Shown piece after piece: positions 9,418-19,327 of a DNA stretch of 64,000 nucleotides. The DNA is taken from contig NC_060247.1 in assembly GCF_921293095.1 (NCBI RefSeq), positions 109,821,111-109,885,110 of the forward strand, written 5' to 3'. Made by a program: the position numbers and the translations under genes. Positions within the stretch are counted from its first letter, which is position 1; each line of letters begins with the position of its first letter. The stretch is from Ischnura elegans. Lineage: Eukaryota > Arthropoda > Insecta > Odonata > Coenagrionidae. The notes under the pieces were generated by a model. It did not search any database and was not told the DNA's origin. It saw only the letters and a list, made by a program, of their open reading frames with translations.

Positions 9418-12132
9418 AGGATCATTTCCATCTTCGGTAATGGTTGTAAGTGGACGGTCATTGATGGTGGCAGCCACGCTTGCGATACAGGTGCGGAACT
9501 CATCAAATGACAACTTGCTCTTGCCGATCATCCTCTTCAGGAGGCCCTTGACACTCCTTATGAGTCGTTCCCAGAATCCACCCCACCATGGTGCTGCTTC
9601 ACAGAATCCACAAGAATGTCGTTGGGGAGCGGGACTGGCTACTAGACCTGCTGCTGTAGGAATATCATCTTCCTTCTTGGACTTCCAGTTTCCCTTTTTG
9701 TCCTTCCTCCTTTCGTAGATTGAGAGGTAACAGGTTCACTGGAGTTGAATCCTGCTTTAGCCAGGTCGGTCTGCTGGACACTTCGTACCTCCACTCTCAT
9801 AAATTCCATTAGCGCCTTGAGTTGGTTGCCTTCAATTGTGCTAAATGAGCTTCTATGCCAAGCACGAAGAATTTCTTCACTAAGGCCTGACTCCACTAGT
9901 GGGAAGATAAACGTCTCCGGATTCACTTTCCCTAACTCCAAAGCTTCCAGTGATCGCAGATGAGAACTGAGTTTGAAGTAGTATGACGAAAGGGTCATTT
10001 CTTCCTTTCCATTTGTATTCGTGATGACCAAATTCAAGAGCTCTCGAATGTAAACTTGTAGCAACAAATCTTTCCTTCCGAAACGTTATTTTAAGGCCCT
10101 TCTGACATTGGGGTAGTTTTTAGTATCGGCTGGATATCTTTCCCTAAACTCCGTAGTTTCTGTCCCCTTCTCCATAGCCTGTGATAGATACTCCACCTTA
10201 TCTGAATCCGCGAGTGGCTCGTCGTCATGAATATTTCGGAAATGAGACCACCATCCAAGCCATGACTTCAACTTCCCGTCAAACTTCTGGAGCTCAATCT
10301 TGGGGAGTTTGAAGCTTCTTTTGCTAACTGATCCTGCGTTACTAATGTTGTCCATTTCCGTTAAGGTCGTTGCTGAAGGCTGGATAGGATTGATTATACT
10401 CTCACACTTCCGTTGAACTACGGTGAATCGTCTTCGTAAATTCATTACTACTTGCATTTCATCTGCCAAGGCTTCTTCGGATGCTTCTGATTCCTCTAAT
10501 TCCTTAAGGATGGTGTGGCATATCTCCTCCCATTCCCTCACAACGTCGTTCATCAGGGTGAGCTCGACTTCCAAGGCAAGATGATCAGGTTCTTTATCCT
10601 TGAGGGCAAGGAGCTTCTCGATGTCGGTCATCAACCTAGTAAGCTGTATCTTCAACGCGTTCCTTCCTCTAATAAGCTTCTACATTTATTTAGCGGCAAC
10701 TGCGCACTCTTGCGACCGGGATACTTAATTATACGGCGCACAATAATAATCCGTTGATATCTGGAGCCACACTGGAATGACGCTGCTGTTCACTCCATTT
10801 CAGATGGGGAATTTAACCACGGTGAATGACACTCAAAGGGGTGCGTGACCCTTATGTTTAACGTCTTCATCGTATGTATATTCTCCCACACTCTGGCTGC
10901 ACACTTGAACGTTGACGATTGGCCACTTCAGGTACTTATCACGAAAAAACGCTCTGATCACTGAATCTCGATGGGACCTCCAAAAATGTAAAATCCACTC
11001 GCCTACCCGACAGAGGGATTTAAAGTTTTGACCGATTGATTCAGTGTTCCATTTTTATTGTTAATAGCAAGATTATATCAACAAATTTATATCCATGAAA
11101 TTACATAGCAACGAAAATAAACAAGTTCACATTCATAATTTCAAGTTGATTCTTCACCGGATATTAGCGATCAAACTTATACATTGCCGATCTCAGCAGT
11201 TGATCAGTATATAGTAGAGATCGAGAGTTTAACGCATCACGCTTTATCAGTCGGCGAAAATTTAGAGGACGCCTCACTAAGAGGAAATTTAAGTCTTATT
11301 TATAAAAATAAACTAGACGAAGGCTACTCTAACATTACTACTGCACTGAGAATGTTAGCCTATTCTTTACGAAAGGCGCCAAGAGGACCACGGCTTAACG
11401 TCCCATCCGACGGACGGAATGTTGCGCTTGAAAAGTCTTCCGCGTATAATTCAAGCATGGATCGGGCAGTCCCTGAAAATTCTCTTTCACCGCCGGGATT
11501 TGAACCCGAGCCCACGGGGTGGGAAGCAAACACTCTAGCCACCACACCAACCCGATCTCCCTAATACTTTACATTCTTGTGGTGGGAGGAGTGAGAGAGG
11601 GGAAGTAAACGGATCCCCCTCCCCTGACAAAACTCCTACTTCCGGCCCTGAGTGTGGGAACAACCACTATGGGGACCTCTATGGGACCTCTATGGGAACA
11701 ACCCATTCGGAGAACTCACATCAATCTCCATTTTGCATTTGAGGAGTTGTGGGCTCATTGTAGGTACCGGTATCGGATCAGAGATGACAATAGCTGCAAA
11801 CGTAATGCAAGTACCTGTAAGGTAAAAAACAATGAAAGCAAATGGGGGCGAAAAAGAGTCTTGACAATTAGATCAAGAATGTTGCACAAAGGCAATTTTT
11901 CAATACAGAGCGGCTACAATAGAAAAGTTTTGTCAGAAGGTAGTATCCGATTTCCATATACAATAGTAAGATTTAATTTAATAGAAGATGTTACCAGCCA
12001 AATATTGAATTCATTGAACTTGCTTGTGTCGAATGCATGGTCGTTTTGCGTGAGAAGTGGGTTAAAAAGAAAAGAAATTTCAACAGAGCACTTACCTCCC
12101 ATTATACTACATCGATCTTTTTGCTGATGCAT
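2998..12132 (-). CDS. G4: secreted cysteine-rich protein, DUF1397 / 27 kDa hemolymph protein-like (6 exons)
   Basis: Exons in transcription order: 12132-12096, 11814-11720, 8041-7926, 3924-3773, 3672-3528, 3124-2998. The joins keep frame (phases 1,0,2,1,2) and give 223 residues. Exon 2 carries a hydrophobic signal core (CITFAAIVIS) followed by DPIPVP. The mature part has 14 cysteines: one in exon 2, CxxCxxxC-R in exon 3, two in exon 4, four in exon 5, three in exon 6. Sequons: RNET in exon 3, NIS and NKS in exon 4. Family knowledge: DUF1397 proteins are secreted insect hemolymph proteins of similar length and cysteine layout, of uncertain function; the assignment here is by pattern, without a search. 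Oddities: the exon 3 donor is GTTATG where G3 has GTAATG; intron 2 holds a BEL/Pao element and intron 3 an RTE LINE. A TTTATT (AATAAA on the minus strand) at 2766-2771 could be the poly(A) signal. Confidence 0.72.
3528..3672 (-). CDS. G4 exon 5
   Basis: 145 nt, acceptor CTCAG, donor CA|GTAAGT. Encodes an acidic stretch, then CFRGMWKKC, ALCDSEEEE and a last Cys before the split Gln. Two codons shorter than the G3 copy in the acidic run. Intron to exon 4 is only 100 nt. Confidence 0.77.
3773..3924 (-). CDS. G4 exon 4
   Basis: 152 nt after CTTCACAG; donor G|GTAATA. Encodes KQDLLTQCMRNDAESLRNIS and on to the motif CENDGDMMN. Two Cys (exon residues 8 and 42), sequons NIS and NKS. Differs from the G3 copy at four residues. 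Confidence 0.77.
3925..5030. other. G4 intron 3, AT-rich part
   Basis: Long runs of A/T and a short taataa run at 4701-4714. Aligns with 23479-24560 in G3. No coding signal. Confidence 0.5.
5033..5240 (-). repeat. Short dispersed repeat
   Basis: Reverse complement matches 15450-15677 closely (words gagctcctcaaact and ttttttacagac). Partial copies at 7555-7624 (plus orientation, as 15450-15677) and 24565-24650 (minus orientation). Class unknown. Confidence 0.5.
5249..7480 (+). mobile_element. RTE-type LINE, 5'-truncated, inactivated
   Basis: Reverse transcriptase motifs in order: KASGIDDIPAELIKY, IIPIPKKKRAEKCEDFRTIS, DEDQFGFRKNKGIRE, FVDLEKAFDNVDW, LSPVIFNVYIEKAI, LRFSDDIAVIAET (catalytic box FSDD instead of FADD), then YGSEAWTM and FQMWCYRRMMKIKWMDRVSN. 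The element ends in a TGATGA-type trinucleotide tail at 7457-7480, typical of RTE elements. Damage: in-frame stop near 5687, frameshifts near 6090 (A-run) and 6510, and a stop near 6568. No endonuclease domain is seen. It lies in G4 intron 3 and has no counterpart in G3. Confidence 0.85.
7926..8041 (-). CDS. G4 exon 3 (CxxCxxxC-R module)
   Basis: 116 nt after a TTTTTTTCAG acceptor. 38 codons plus two bases; Cys at exon residues 9, 31, 34 and 38, and an N-E-T sequon. The donor is AG|GTTATG, with an unusual T at +3 of the intron; splicing may be weak. Confidence 0.72.
8042..8508. other. G4 intron 2, part nearest exon 3
   Basis: AT-rich; aligns with 24849-25525 of G3 apart from the 202-bp foldback found only there. 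No coding signal. Confidence 0.5.
8514..8685 (-). repeat. BEL/Pao 3' LTR
   Basis: 172 bp; begins tgtaaaatccactcgcc on the plus strand and ends gattcttca. Differs from the other LTR at a modest number of bases and small indels. Confidence 0.88.
9319..9416. repeat. (GA)n microsatellite
   Basis: About 48 GA units with one interruption, inside the integrase remnant of the BEL/Pao element; read through it gives a Ser-Leu repeat. Confidence 0.95.
10965..10982 (-). other. Primer binding site, probably tRNA-Gln
   Basis: Minus strand reads TGGAGGTCCCATCGAGAT, four bases inside the 5' LTR. It matches the complement of an animal tRNA-Gln 3' end, from memory, with one mismatch. Confidence 0.55.
10987..11156 (-). 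repeat. BEL/Pao 5' LTR
   Basis: 170 bp, followed on the minus strand by a primer binding site. Same ends as the 3' LTR. Confidence 0.88.
11375..11568 (-). mobile_element. tRNA-derived SINE, family 2 (unit I)
   Basis: Minus strand carries an A-box-like TGGTGGCTAGAG and a perfect-looking B box GGTTCAAATCC. The matching copy at 28085-28282 sits in the same intron of G3, so it was present before the duplication. Confidence 0.65.
11720..11814 (-). CDS. G4 exon 2 (signal peptide core)
   Basis: Acceptor TTACAG at 11820-11815, donor GAT|GTGAGT. 95 nt, phase 1 in and phase 0 out. Encodes TCITFAAIVIS, then DPIPVPTMSPQLLKCKMEID with the first conserved mature cysteine. Aligns base for base with 28400-28494 of G3. 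Confidence 0.72.
12096..12132 (-). CDS. G4 exon 1 (start codon)
   Basis: ATG at 12132-12130, then 12 codons and one base before a consensus donor (G|GTAAGT). Phase 1 matches exon 2, the junction codon being GGT (Gly). A second in-frame ATG at 12102-12100 would give a 14-residue leader starting MGGTCITFAA; the first ATG gives a 24-residue leader with K and R in the n-region. A TATA-like GTTATAAG (12146-12139) lies only about 10 nt upstream of the first ATG, which slightly favours the second start. The partner exon in G3 was not found. Confidence 0.5.
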
Positions 12133-12189
12133 GACTCGCTTATAACCACGATTGGCAAATGAAATGAAATTAAAGTCGTTACAGGGAGC

Positions 12190-12765
12190 GGAATCTAGAA
12201 AAGAAACGAATTTGGATTTAAACCCAGGGAGCTAAACTCAGGGTCGAAACGAAATCGGAGTCAAAACTACTTCGGGTTGAAACTAAACTAAAACTCTGGG
12301 ACGAAAAGAAACGCCGACAATTTTCGCACCGGAGCGACCACGTTCTTCACCATCGAAGGGTTTTGTTTCGACCCACACACCGAGTACGAAGCATGGTTGA
12401 ATGAAGTACAGGTTTGGCCTGCCGCCATTAGATGCAAGGGGCACTCACATTTTCACCACTAATAGGAGAACGGTGAGCACAAAATGGCCATTAATGTTTA
12501 AGCTCAATGTTTTAACCTCTTTACACGCATGTCAAACGTAATGGGTCGAAACTATTCCCTCTTTTCTCCCTCCACTCAACTTCTGGGATCGGAACTTAGT
12601 AATGAGCGGCGGGGTTTCGATTAATTTAGTTTCGTCCGGGGTCGATCCTAAACTCCTTGGGGATTTCAATTTCGTGCGGGAGCGAAACTAAACCTAGGCC
12701 TTGCATTTTCGTTTCCCTCCGGGTCGAAACAAAACATTTTCGTTTCGTTTCTATTGCCAACTCTG
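12190..12765. mobile_element. Possible TIR element upstream of G4
   Basis: The left part holds repeated gggtcgaaac-type words and the right part their complements (gtttcg ... gggtcgaaac). The ends are roughly inverted, without a clear target duplication. Confidence 0.35.
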
Positions 12766-12769
12766 ATTA

Positions 12770-14455
12770 TAACCTACCCTAAGTACTTGAAATTTTCATC
12801 CTATAAAAAGTTGGCCGTGATCAACATTTTCCTTTACTTTGAATTTGAAAATTTTACTTCTGAGTTTATTCAAACAGAAATCATTTTATTCATGTATTTA
12901 ATACGGAAGAAATAGTTTTTTTTAGAATTCGCAGGTAGGGAAAAAAAACGTTCGTTAAACTATAAGAAGGCCGGAAAAATTTGTTTGAATGTCGTTTTTT
13001 GTATCATTTATATCTAAAAGAGTTGAAATTTTTTGAGGCAAATTTAATGCTGGGAAAATTTATATGTGCCAAAAATTGAGTCCGGAGTACTTGTAAATGT
13101 GAATAGTATATTTATTTTACATGAGAAGTGAATGAAGATAAACCTTTAGAGAGAACATTTACGCACTTCTCTAATTCTCTCTTGAAGCCGATTAGGAGCT
13201 AGTGCTTTACTAATGCGTAATATTTCAAAAGTAAATACATGTTCAGTTAAACTATTCAAGTTTATTATGGGGTAGCATACTTTAGCAACTTCAATTCTCT
13301 TTAAAGTGATTTTGCTCCTTTTTGCATCAGGTTTTTTTTATTTCAATTTTGTGTTATCCGGAGTGCTTTTCTATGGCATACGTTTTTCTCAAGCATTCAA
13401 AAGCTCCACTCGTGATAGCAAACTTCACTATTTCCCTGATTAAATTACTATTTTCAGACGCTGCAAATTTGAAGTTATCGAAGGGAAACAATCAACCACC
13501 AAGAACAAATTTTCTTGCTTCACAACCTTTGCTTGGCAAATGGAAACTGTTGAGATAAATATAAAATGTATTTGCGTATCCGATTGGAATTAATTAAGAT
13601 CTAGGATAATCAAATTTTAAGTTGTTTTAAACGTTGAAAGACGGAGTAAATTCTTTTCAAGTAGACCTGAAGAAACTGCATGCTTTTGCCTAAGAATAAG
13701 TTCCCAACTTCGCTAGTTAGAAATGATCTCACTTTTTCCGCAGTTGGTCTGGCTTCTTTTCCACACACTTCTAAAATAGTGACCATTTTTTCGACATAAT
13801 GAGCCATCGCCCTGTAGTATAGACTTTTCGGGCCTTTTCGTTTTTTCTGTCTCAATTATACTCAAACAGACGACAAATTTCAAATATTTTTTTTTGGTGC
13901 AAATGAAGATAAAAAATGGTGCCGATAAATATTTTCTTTGGGCATTAGATGTGAGAGTGAGAGAACCCATAATCTCTTTAAATGAGTGAGTATTTTCAGT
14001 TTAGTCAGGAAAAACTAGTTAATAAATACAGTGACTTTGTCACAGAGGGTTTTTCGGGTTACAACATTGAGTCTTTGAAAAATACGCCAAAAACGAGTAA
14101 GATGGCATCAATATATACTTTATTTTAATAAATGCTAGCAGAAATTCATGTTGGGAATTAAAATTCACATGTCCTACACCAAAAATCCACGCACCCACTT
14201 TACCTTAGGGTGTTTTCCATACACCGCGGAAGGCCCCCGAAATCTCCGGGACACCCCCCAATTTCAAAATCATGGTGACGCTTTTGAATTAATTTTTTCT
14301 CACAAACATGCGGACCCTAAAAGGGAAGAGGAAGGGTGCAATTCCGATAATTTTAGGGATAATAGGTGGTGCAAGATCTGATGCTTTTCCGACGAATATA
14401 GCCTTCTTTGATAATAGGTGGTAGATTACACAGCATTACATTTGGTCCTTTACTG
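12770..14455. other. Intergenic, no gene recognised
   Basis: AT-rich. Open frames at 13322-13558 (plus) and 13610-13970 (minus) lack start context, homologous motifs or splice support. Confidence 0.4.
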
Positions 14456-14459
14456 GCCC

Positions 14460-14950
14460 ACGATTAGGATGGATTCTTCATAGGATTGCCACCAGATGAG
14501 CTGTTGTGCCTGAACCGACGTTTCAATGTCAAACTCTGATATCGTCCTCAGGGCGTTGAGTTGAAATATCAGCTCCGTGGGAACAAGCTCCCCCTGGTAG
14601 GAATCCCGTGAAGCATTCATCTACAAAATATTGCTGTTGCAAAGGTATACAATGGAATCAACGAATCTAAATAACATGATGTAACACTTTCCCGGCGGAC
14701 AGAATAAATAAACTTTTCACGAGTCTCCGTTCGGGTAAGAAAATGCAAGATCGACGACGTTTCGTGTTCCTTGTTTTTTCGGGTTGGGTTTCTGGTAGCC
14801 TTGAGAATTGGTGACGAGACCTAACCCGTAACGTGGGAGATCTCACGCATTATTATCCGCGCGGAAACTCGAGATAAATTTATATAACCTAATTAGCAGT
14901 TGGCGAGACGAAAAACCATTGGTTTACGTGGCCACAGGAGTAATAGAAGC
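14460..14950. repeat. Duplicated repeat block (left part)
   Basis: Aligns with 29500-29874 (words cactttcccggcggacagaa, gggttgggtttc, cgcgcggaaactcgagat). Contains the motif discussed under the hammerhead-like finding at 14512-14575. Confidence 0.65.
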
Positions 14951-14954
14951 CGTG

Positions 14955-15275
14955 GTATTACTTACCGAGAATGGCTAGTAGACTCAGTTTCGTCATCCTT
15001 CCTTGTGGGTGTAGCATTGTCACAGCATGTGCACCTCAAGTGTGTCTTGCAGATAGGGGATGGATCCAAGAAAGCAGGCACAATTTATTTCTCGTTCAAC
15101 GACGTTCAATACGAGTATTCAGCGATAACACTCGACTACGCCATAATTTTGGACTTGACCCAGCGGGCAGACACTATTTTATTCTCGTTCTCCGACGTTC
15201 CATGCATGTGACTGATAACAAACAACGGCTAAATGATTCAGGTCGCGGCCCTTAGGACTCGAGGAAAGCAAATTA
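14955..15275 (+). repeat. Dispersed repeat R, copy 2
   Basis: Shares gtattacttaccgagaatgg, tcgttcaacgacgttcaata and ctcgaggaaagcaaa with the other copies. Part of the longer block 14460-15310 that recurs at 29500-30790. Confidence 0.6.
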
Positions 15276-15449
15276 ACGCGCAATAGTTCTCAAGGATAAA
15301 AAAAGACAATTCAATCTTCTTTGATCTTCAGTCGAGTCTCGCATCGGCGCCTGTATAAAAAATTTGTTTTCGGCAAACTGTTTATACCAGATTTGGCTTT
15401 CTTATATCAAAATTGCAAGTTACAGGAACAAAAACAAAGGGAATGCTTA

Positions 15450-15677
15450 GCGCTCAAAGTTGGGCAACTTGATTTTACGCGCAAAAAAACGGGTACTTTA
15501 TTGAGGAAAAAATATGTGCAGGAAATACTATCGAGCCGAATGTTTCTAAAAGTAATTTAAACAACGTAAAAATAAATTCCATTTCGTATGACTTTTTTTG
15601 TTGCATTGAAATCGATGGCTTCGTTTAGACGCTAGAGCTCCTCAAACTCGGGTATCCTGCTTTTTTTACAGACCGTA
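15450..15677 (+). repeat. Short dispersed repeat, second copy
   Basis: Plus-orientation copy of the repeat at 5033-5240, ending at the same ttttttacagac word. Confidence 0.5.
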
Positions 15678-15996
15678 TGTCCTATTTGAGGGCACTATTA
15701 ATAATGTCACATACGTTCACTCCGCCGTGCTCTACGAGGTGAGCGCACATTTTACCACAGAAACTCAGTCATTTACGACTGAATCTGAAATCGGTAAGAA
15801 GGGATCAGTGGAAAAGTATTTCGAGTGATCGAGTGGGAAGGTAAAGAGCCCTGTAATTTTCCACGAAACTTTTATTTAACCCAACCAGTTTAGACACATA
15901 GTCATTATCAAAAGGTAACACAGTAGCATAGATGGAAATAAGGGAGAGGAACGGGGTCACGAGCCCACTAGCACCCGCCCCCCAGACGATTAAAAG

Positions 15997-17398
15997 ATCA
16001 TCATCATCATCACTGGTCAACAATCCTAGGATTGGTTTGACGCAGCTCTCCACTCAATTCTCCTATCAGCTAATATTTTCACACCCACGTATTTCTTCTC
16101 TTCTACATCCTTCTTTACTTGTTCCATATGTTTTGCTCGAGGTCTTCCTTTACCGTTCTTGCCTTCCATTTGTCCCTCGACGATTGTCTTCATCAGGCCA
16201 TCATGTCTCAAGATGTGGCCTATAAGGTTGTTCCGTCTTCTTGTTAAGGTTTTTATGAGGCTTCTCTTCTCTCCTACTCTTCTTAGGACTTCCTCGTTAC
16301 AAACTCGGTCGATCCATTTGATCTTCATCATTCTTCTGTAGTACCACATTTCGAAGGCCTCTATCCTTAGTTTCTCCGCCGCGGTCATTGTCCATGCCTC
16401 ACTTCCGTATAGAGCATACTCCAAATAAAGGTTCTTATAAATTGTTTCTTTACTTCCATATTTAAGTTTCCCGCTGTAAGCAGGTCTCTCTTTTGGTGGA
16501 ATGCTCTCTTTGCCTGAGCTATTCTGCTGATAATTTCTTTCTTGCTTCTCCCGTCACTAGTTATCTTGCTTCCCAAATAACTGAATTCATCCACCTCTAT
16601 CAGGTTATGCTTCCCTATTTTAATGTTAGTCTTGATCTATTCTCTTCTGTTAAATACTAATATATTGGTTTTCTTCGTGCTTATTTTCAGTTGATATTTG
16701 CTCATTACCCTTACCATATTAACCAGAATATTTTTCAAATCCTTCTCTGTTTCTGCTATAACAACTATGTCATCAGCAAATCTTAGCATGCTAATTTTTT
16801 CTCCATGGATATTCACTCCCAATTCCTTTTCTTTGATTTCATTAATGGCTTTCTCAATGTTAACGTTGAAAATTACGGGTGACAATGCACAGCCTTTCCG
16901 CACTCCTCTCCTTATTCTTGCTTCTTCACAGCTGGGCCCTGATTTTATCACCGCTACTTGGTATTTGCATAAACTGTGGATGATTCTTCTGTCATTGTAA
17001 AGAACCCCAATTTCCTTTAGGATTCCAAGCATTTTGCTCGAATCCACGTTGTCAAATACCTTCTCTAAGTCCACGAACGCAACGAACGTTGGCTTTTTCT
17101 TTTCCATTCTCTTCTCTACGAGCAGTCTTAGGGCCAATATGGCTTCCCTTATGCCTTTGTTTTTTCTGAATCCAAATTGGTCCTCATCCAAGAACTCTTC
17201 TGCTCTTCGTTCTATTCTTCTATAGATGATCCTTGTCAGTATCTTCGACGCATGTGTAGTAAGGCTTATGGTCCTATAATCTTCGCACTTCTCCGCTCTT
17301 TTCTTCTTAGGAATAGGGATTATAATGTTCCTCTCGAAGTCCATTGGTTTCTCACCTGTCGTATACATTTCACTAATGATTTTGTATTGCTGGGTCAA
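15997..17398 (-). mobile_element. RTE-type LINE, same family, 5'-truncated
   Basis: Antisense copy of the family at 5249-7480. The frame 17398-16637 covers palm motifs including QFGFRKNKGIREAI, FVDLEKVFDNVDS and an intact FADD box; 16594-16026 continues the C terminus after a break near 16630. The (TGA)n tail reads on the minus strand at 16013-15997. Confidence 0.85.
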
Positions 17399-17400
17399 CG

Positions 17401-17471
17401 TCTGCTATAACAGCTATGTCATTGGCAAATCTTAGCATGCTAATTTTTTCCCCATGGATATTCACTCCCAT
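17401..17471 (-). mobile_element. Extra RTE fragment abutting the previous copy
   Basis: Repeats the segment around the catalytic box (compare 16751-16829) in the same orientation directly at the 5' end of the longer copy, with an N for the first D. Either a second truncated insertion or a rearranged 5' end. Confidence 0.7.
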
Positions 17472-17479
17472 GCCTTTAG

Positions 17480-17960
17480 AAGATAGGCTAGGTTTTTAAT
17501 ATAGTCCTGTTATAATAACGTTCGTTTTGTTTTGTGTAATCAGTAATAGAGTTAAATATAGAGGTTATTTGAGAATCTTTTCTTTCACTCGTAAATACCC
17601 ATCTCAAGAGTTATTTCCCCAGTAAAATAAAGAAATGGCAGCGAACCGAGATGGTATGACGCGAAATTCAGAAAACCATTAAGACGGCAGAGAGCATGCC
17701 AATCAAAGTTGGAAATAATCCGAACTGATTTATCCGATTAATCGCGAGTTAATAATGAACAAATATAAGCCGTTTACAGGAAACATAGAAGATAACTGTC
17801 GTTATTATATATGGAACTTATATTTTTATATTGATAACTTTTATATTTAAATAAAAAGTGTATTTACTACAGTAATAATAATATGTTGCCTTTACTCCCA
17901 AATTTTAGTAGACAGTTTGCCTGTTAGACCCTTGTGCCCTTGTGAAAGAGATCTATGGCG
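17480..17960. other. End of unit I, no gene
   Basis: Aligns with 31600-32010 (words gttttgtgtaatca and atggcagcgaac). Very AT-rich past 17800. Confidence 0.55.
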
Positions 17961-17979
17961 AAAGTAATTACTGCAATAA

Positions 17980-18215
17980 AAAGCAAACGCTTAAGGAGCT
18001 TGGGCCACATATTAAAAAGAAATAACAACAATATGATAGAACAGATTTTTAATGATAGATCTGATCGTAGAAGAGAGCGAGGATGATCTTGCCTGCGTTG
18101 GAGATACCAAGTACTAAGGGTATTGAGTCTTGGAGCATAAATACAGACGACAGGCGATAGATAAGAACTGAGGCGGGTCTTTTTGGAGGCTTAAAACCAG
18201 CGTGTGCCGAAGGAG
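17980..18215 (+). pseudogene. LINE C-terminal relic
   Basis: Reads KSKRLRSLGHILKRNNNN and onward with stops; same motif as 1916-2170, again followed by the 3' repeat (18220-18450). Sits at the junction between duplication units. Confidence 0.45.
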
Positions 18216-18219
18216 TAGT

Positions 18220-18450
18220 GTTAGACGTAGTATTACTTGCCGAGAATGGTTAGTAGACTCATCTTCGTCATCCTTCCTTGTGGGTTTGGCATTGTCCCAG
18301 GATACGCACGTTTGTGGTGGATAGCGACTCAATGCAAGTGAGCTGAAATAATTTGTTTCTCGCTCTACGACGATCAATGCAAGTAGCCTGTTCACCGATA
18401 ACACTCGTCGACTCGATAAATTAGGTCGCGGCCCTTAAGTCTCGAGCAAA
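18220..18450 (+). repeat. Dispersed repeat R, copy 3
   Basis: Shares gtattacttgccgagaatgg and the ctcgagcaaagcaaa end; the middle is shortened. Confidence 0.55.
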
Positions 18451-18514
18451 GCAAACTGGGGGCGCCACCCCAGGTCATACCATCCCCCCAAAGCATATTC
18501 CTAGTTACGCCACT
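18450..18514. mobile_element. Fragment end of a CAGTGGCGTAACTAGG-type MITE
   Basis: Ends cctagttacgccactg, the reverse complement of a common hAT-like TIR. The other end was not found. Confidence 0.35.
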
Positions 18515-18960
18515 GATTATATCCATCAAATAAAGATTATTGTAAGAGTACACACTCTACGTTCTTGAGTTTGTTCAGTGTTGCTTTCGATGTAAATGTA
18601 GACGATAGATGTGGGATCACATTTAGGTGTGGCTGTAATACCTTGCAATACCTTGCAGCATGGAACAACACCGAAAATACCTTGCAACATGGAACCCGGT
18701 CGCGCTAGTATTTTTATAATGATATGACGAGGTGTGCATCGTAGTTATGAAAGACTGCCCAAATAACATAGGAAAGTGGAATGAAACATGTAATTGTACG
18801 CGCAAATTTATTCGAAAAATTGGTACACCAAAGAGCTGGATATAAAGTTTAAAACTTTGAGTTTTTCAGGTATTTTATTATTGTGAGACATGTTGAAAAT
18901 TGTCATTGCATTAATTTAAGATATTTATCTGTATTATTTACGGTAATGTGCGTGGAATAG
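18515..18960 (-). pseudogene. Vestige of a third DUF1397-like gene unit (intron remnant)
   Basis: Resembles the intron just upstream of exon 3 in G4 (8140-8350) and G3 (24945-25370): atatccatca, atgaaa...ttgccc/aaataac, tttttcaggtattt and following bases. The exon 3 that should adjoin it near 18515 is missing, replaced by a MITE end. Confidence 0.45.
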
Positions 18961-19327
18961 CCAGCGACGGGCCTTTACGGCATCTTCCACATGTGTGCCG
19001 TCAGTCATGAAATGAAACAGAAGAGAAGCAAATGTCTTTAGCCGGATTTGTCTACCTTGCCGAAACTCCTAAGTGGTAAAAATGCCTGGTTAGCTTGAAT
19101 GATTGAGCTCCGAGAAGTTATTCGGGAGGTATCGGCCGTGGTAAATAATTTCCTTGTATAGTTTAATTAATAATGGTTTAAGCATGCTGATTGATTTAAT
19201 GAAAACACCTTGATTACGTCTAGAATTTAAATGTGGCCGTGACAGATTACTTATATTAAATGCGTTTTACCTCAAGAATTGTGAGATAAATGAAACGAAT
19301 GTTATCATCTTAAGTAAAAAAAATCCT

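Larger units (their letters stand above)
8514..11156 (-). mobile_element. BEL/Pao LTR retrotransposon, internally deleted
   Basis: Two near-identical LTRs (8514-8685, 10987-11156) with TG...CA ends and a 5-bp duplication CCGGA (8509-8513, 11157-11161). The interior keeps a gag-like region (10655-9642, DUF1759-like: FDGKLKSWLGWWSHF) up to a CGFC knuckle. It then jumps near 9597 into the integrase end (PWWGGFWERLIRSVKGLLKR) and a DUF5641-like tail (9143-8778). Protease, RT, RNase H and most of the integrase are missing. A gag stop lies near 10083. Unit II carries the empty site near 25530. Confidence 0.88.
1..17960. repeat. Tandem segmental duplication, unit I
   Basis: Blocks 1-5115, about 7926-8508, 11157-11840, 14460-15310 and 17495-17960 align in order and orientation with 19093-24640, 24733-25540, 25531-28520, 29500-30790 and 31600-32010. 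The unit carries G4 and its introns. Gaps in the alignment are mostly transposon insertions. It probably begins left of the window. Confidence 0.85.

Noticed and set aside
9198-9531. Ser-Leu or Arg-Glu repeat proteins
   Set aside because: These are frames through the GA microsatellite in the BEL/Pao element.
11184-11564. 126-codon plus-strand frame
   Set aside because: It runs through the antisense of a SINE and is not kept in unit II.
11831-11833. Start-codon loss (ATG to ATT) making G4 a pseudogene
   Set aside because: A splice acceptor lies just inside this point and an upstream exon with ATG and a matching phase exists at 12096-12132, so this codon is probably intronic.
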